A stretch of 64,000 nucleotides of DNA from Calliopsis andreniformis (lineage: Eukaryota > Arthropoda > Insecta > Hymenoptera > Andrenidae), in NCBI RefSeq assembly GCF_051401765.1, contig NC_135067.1, forward strand, positions 19,649,501 to 19,713,500, written 5' to 3'. Each line of letters begins with the position of its first letter. The stretch's first letter is position 1. Both the position numbers and the translations under genes were made by a program. The notes under the pieces were generated by a model. The model was not told the DNA's origin and did no database searches. It saw only the letters and a program-made list of their open reading frames with translations. Below are positions 60,993 through 64,000 of the stretch, one piece after another.

Positions 60993-61636
60993 ATGTCAGC
61001 CGTAGCACCAGCTGGAACCGGTGCCGCGGCACCCCCTACGAACAGCCCCATCGTGCCTGCCCCGGTGTTCGCGTTGCCGACGTTGTCGTTCACCGTCGGC
61101 CAGGTTGCCACCGTCTGCGAGACCCTGGAGGAGAGCGGAGACATCGAGAGACTGGCCAGGTTCCTCTGGAGCCTGCCAGTCGCGCATCCCAACATCCACG
61201 AGCTGAATCAGAGCGAGGCTGTGCTGAGGGCGAGGGCAATCGTCGCCTTTCATTCGGGACACTATCGTGAGCTCTACGCCATCCTGGAGAGGCACAAGTT
61301 CACCAAGGACTCCCATGGGAAATTGCAAGCCATGTGGCTGGAGGCGCATTATCAGGAAGCGGAGAAGCTTCGAGGCAGACCACTGGGTCCAGTGGACAAG
61401 TACAGGGTCAGGAAGAAATTTCCTCTGCCAAGGACGATCTGGGATGGAGAGCAGAAGACGCACTGCTTCAAGGAGAGGACCAGGTCGCTGCTCAGAGAGT
61501 GGTACCTGCAGGATCCTTACCCGAATCCTGGGAAGAAGAGGGAACTGGCTGCTGCGACGGGGCTCACGCCGACGCAGGTGGGGAATTGGTTCAAGAACAG
61601 GAGGCAACGCGATAGGGCTGCTGCTGCGAAAAATAG
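60993..61636 (+). CDS. Optix (SIX3/6-class homeobox), first coding exon
   Basis: Transcription factor for eye, brain and anterior head development, nuclear. This exon encodes 214 complete codons. A Pro/Ala-rich N-terminus (about 1-30) is followed by the full SIX protein-interaction domain (about 31-143: [18 protein letters not shown], then [19 protein letters not shown]). The homeodomain (about 147-206) has [20 protein letters not shown] and recognition helix [26 protein letters not shown] and YLQDPYPNP distinguish the SIX3/6 (Optix) class from So/SIX1 and SIX4. The exon ends AAT AG|GTAAGT just after the homeodomain, a usual split for this class. The C-terminal exons lie beyond the window. 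ATG context has G at -3. Codons are strongly GC-rich. Confidence 0.97.
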
Positions 61637-64000
61637 GTAAGTGGTTGATGATTATTCTTTCTTGTAGTGTGATAGATGAGTGGTCTCTGCTTGGGAAAGC
61701 AAGAAGTATCAGAAAAATCGAAAAGGGTACTTTGAGACCTTAGGAGAGTAGACTTTTATTACACTATTTGTAAAAAACCAGTAGAATAAGGATCACTGAC
61801 ATTGTTACACATCCACACAGGTTTATCTACTAAATGTAACTCAAATTTGAGACATATCTTCGCGTGAGCCAATATCAAGCAAAGGTACCTGAACGAAAAG
61901 ATTGAAAGAGCTTAGTACGTGTCCACTGCTTTGCAAAGACGACTTTTAAACGCGATCGCGATTGGTTGTACAATGACACGAAAGTTTTATTCATTAAGTA
62001 GCGTTTAATGGAAGTTAATCGCGAAACGATTAGTGGTTTAGGTCCCTTTAGCCAGATTGTTGTACTGTGTCCTCGACAAACGAGCCTTTGTGCCTGCCCC
62101 AAGGTCCCCGCGCGGAGGGTCGCGTAATTTCATTTTGACGTCCGACGGAGGGTCGCTGCCGTCGGGCGTACAACGATTTTCGAATTACGTCTTTCAAATT
62201 GTATTTCGCCGTTGCCCTTCTCTCTTCTCGTTCCGCGATACGTCTGCATAGAGACCTACCCAAATCGACTCTAAACAACGTCCCAATCAATTTCGCGTCG
62301 TCCTTTTCTACGGTTCGATACGAGATATAAAACGAGCTTCAATATTCTTTTGAACACGAGTATTACTTAAACATCTACACTGCATTTAAAAAAAAAAACA
62401 ATAATTATTCCTATCGTAATTTTCTGTGATTTCTTTTCACAAGCTTGATGACTGTAAATATTTCTCCAAGAAAAATTCAATTCCGTTAGTTCAGGATCGT
62501 ACAAAAACTAACACAAGAGGAAATTTAACGGATTCCTATACGAGGGATCCATGGCTGCATAGACGTTTTTCAAGCAGCTTCGAGCAGACTAAAATAAAAG
62601 GAAGGAAAGTGATAATCCGCTCCACCCTCGATTAGTCACGACTGTTCGTCATTAAGGGGTCGTCGTTCGAGAGGCGATCGCCAGAAAAAGTAGGTGTCGT
62701 ACCACCTGTCGTCCCGATTCCAAGCACCTCGATCTCAGGTAACGTCTGGTGGCGTATTGTTCAGCTATTTGTCGCTGGCGAATAGCGCCGGCAGTACTTT
62801 GGTTATAGCAGGGAAACTCGGAATGGGTTTTTCCCAGTGGCCCACGCCTCGAGGACCTCGGTGCCGCGACCCCAAATTTCCTTTTGATTTACGAGCCCTG
62901 GGAAAACCAAGTCCGATCGCTTCTAACTGTTCGGATTGCTCGCTTCCTCCGCGCCTCGAGCGTGTGATTCCGTGTGTGTTCCACGTGTGAGGGTAATTTT
63001 AAGGCACTAGGGTGCAGGGAGGTTCGTCAAACGTGGGCTGTATTGTGAAAAGGGTTTCGCTGAGGTTGCTAAGCTAATCTTGCGACACTGTCACAGTCGT
63101 CTAATTGAATTTCTGTTGTCGTTATTAAGTGGATATAATAATAGTATTTTTTAACTGAGGGGTTGAGTGACGAGCATTTTTGAAATGTTTCGGGGTTTTT
63201 AACAGGAAATGTCATTTTTAAGGGTCAGATGAATTATGTACGATGAGAAACGTGCTTGTCCCGCTGAAGGAACGTTTTGAAAAGCTTGAAATTTAAGCTG
63301 AGCATATTTCGGAGCAACATTTGTTCCGCGGTGATTTCACGCGGCAAACGACATCGAGGATTTTCGTTTTAAAGCTCGTAATTTCGCTCGTTAAGTCTCG
63401 TCCCGACCCAGATTCGCTTGTCGCGCGCGCACGCTCGGACATCTGTAATTATTGTGCTCCGAATGAAGTCATTAATAGTTATTACCTACGTCTATGCTGT
63501 AATTGATATATCGTTAACGGCCGTGGATCGTACGACCAGGCTGCTCTAATTGATCTTGATGAGGCCTCGCAACGGGAAAAAGATTACACGTTTCGGTCTT
63601 GCGTTGCTCCTTGCTCCACATCCAGATTGTTTATTTGCGTCAAACCGACGTAATAAATTCACGTTTCGATTGATATTCTTAGGCGTGTAATCGTTTTCAA
63701 CGGAATTCATGTTTGCAAAATTGTTCATTTGCATTGATGCGAAAATAAATCAAACGCTAATACTTGAGCGCTCGACGTATTCCAAGTATGTATGCACACA
63801 GTAGCTTAGTCATAAAACGGTAATTAAATTAATCTCATAAAATATTGATAGTGATGGCTATAAAACCATGTAGCTTCGTGTTGATTACTACGATAAAACT
63901 AATAGAAAACAAGATAAGCAGGGAATACTTAGCATACCAGACTCTGTTATACAATGTTTGCCAGTGAGGAGCTGCCTTCTTGCAGTTCAAATACAACGTG
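61637..64000 (+). other. Optix intron 1 (partial)
   Basis: Starts at the GTAAGT donor at 61637. I could not find an acceptor followed by an Optix C-terminal coding segment up to the window end, so the intron is at least 2.36 kb. No other gene is seen inside. Short ORFs here have no domains. Confidence 0.7.

Noticed and set aside
1..64000. CRISPR arrays, prophage, retroelement or viral insertions
   Set aside because: No regularly spaced repeats with unique spacers, no reverse transcriptase, integrase or capsid-like translations on either strand.

Overview
The window is animal nuclear DNA, most likely from an insect and probably a hymenopteran (bee, wasp or ant). The reasons are split genes with short introns and standard GT-AG sites, 5' flanks carrying the TTAGGTTAGGT motif common in hymenopteran promoters, CpG-rich intergenic DNA, and proteins that read as insect orthologues. 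There are no bacterial-type operons, reverse transcriptase, transposase or viral genes. Species cannot be fixed from the sequence.

Four protein-coding genes are well supported. Three form a compact AT-rich island at about 36.4-46.8 kb. (1) Aos1/SAE1, the SUMO-activating enzyme subunit 1, is on the minus strand at 36519-37900 with five coding exons and 334 aa. (2) The C12orf4/FERRY3 orthologue (DUF2362; FERRY endosomal complex) is on the plus strand at 39173-41870 with nine coding exons and 554 aa. It is divergent from Aos1 across a 1.27 kb spacer. (3) A single-pass leucine-rich-repeat membrane protein is on the plus strand at 43796-45870 with four coding exons and 437 aa. (4) The first coding exon of Optix (SIX3/6-class homeobox) is on the plus strand at 60993-61636. 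It holds the whole SIX domain and homeodomain and ends at a GTAAGT donor; the rest of the gene lies beyond the window.

The remaining sequence, 1-36.4 kb and 47-60 kb, is GC- and CpG-richer and nearly gene-free, as expected around a developmental regulator. Most ORFs there look like chance. Within it I could support simple and minisatellite repeats, pyrimidine/purine tracts, palindromes, a duplicated motif of about 45 bp (9.0 and 9.6 kb), an ecdysone-response-like IR1 site, and a GAGA-rich candidate Polycomb/Trithorax-type region upstream of Optix with three short uORFs before its start. Weaker candidates are a spliced minus-strand transcript (31.9-34.4 kb) with a cysteine-containing frame open across a splice junction, and two tiny ORFs with signal-peptide-like N-termini (4208-4396 and 19433-19591). 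A foldback MITE-like element of about 394 bp sits just 3' of the LRR gene.

The genes do not form one pathway. Aos1 (SUMO E1) and FERRY3 (Rab5-linked mRNA transport) are housekeeping. The LRR gene encodes an orphan surface receptor or adhesion-type protein. Optix is an eye and head patterning transcription factor. I found no clearly undescribed system. The spliced minus-strand locus and the two small secreted ORFs are the best places to look for something new.
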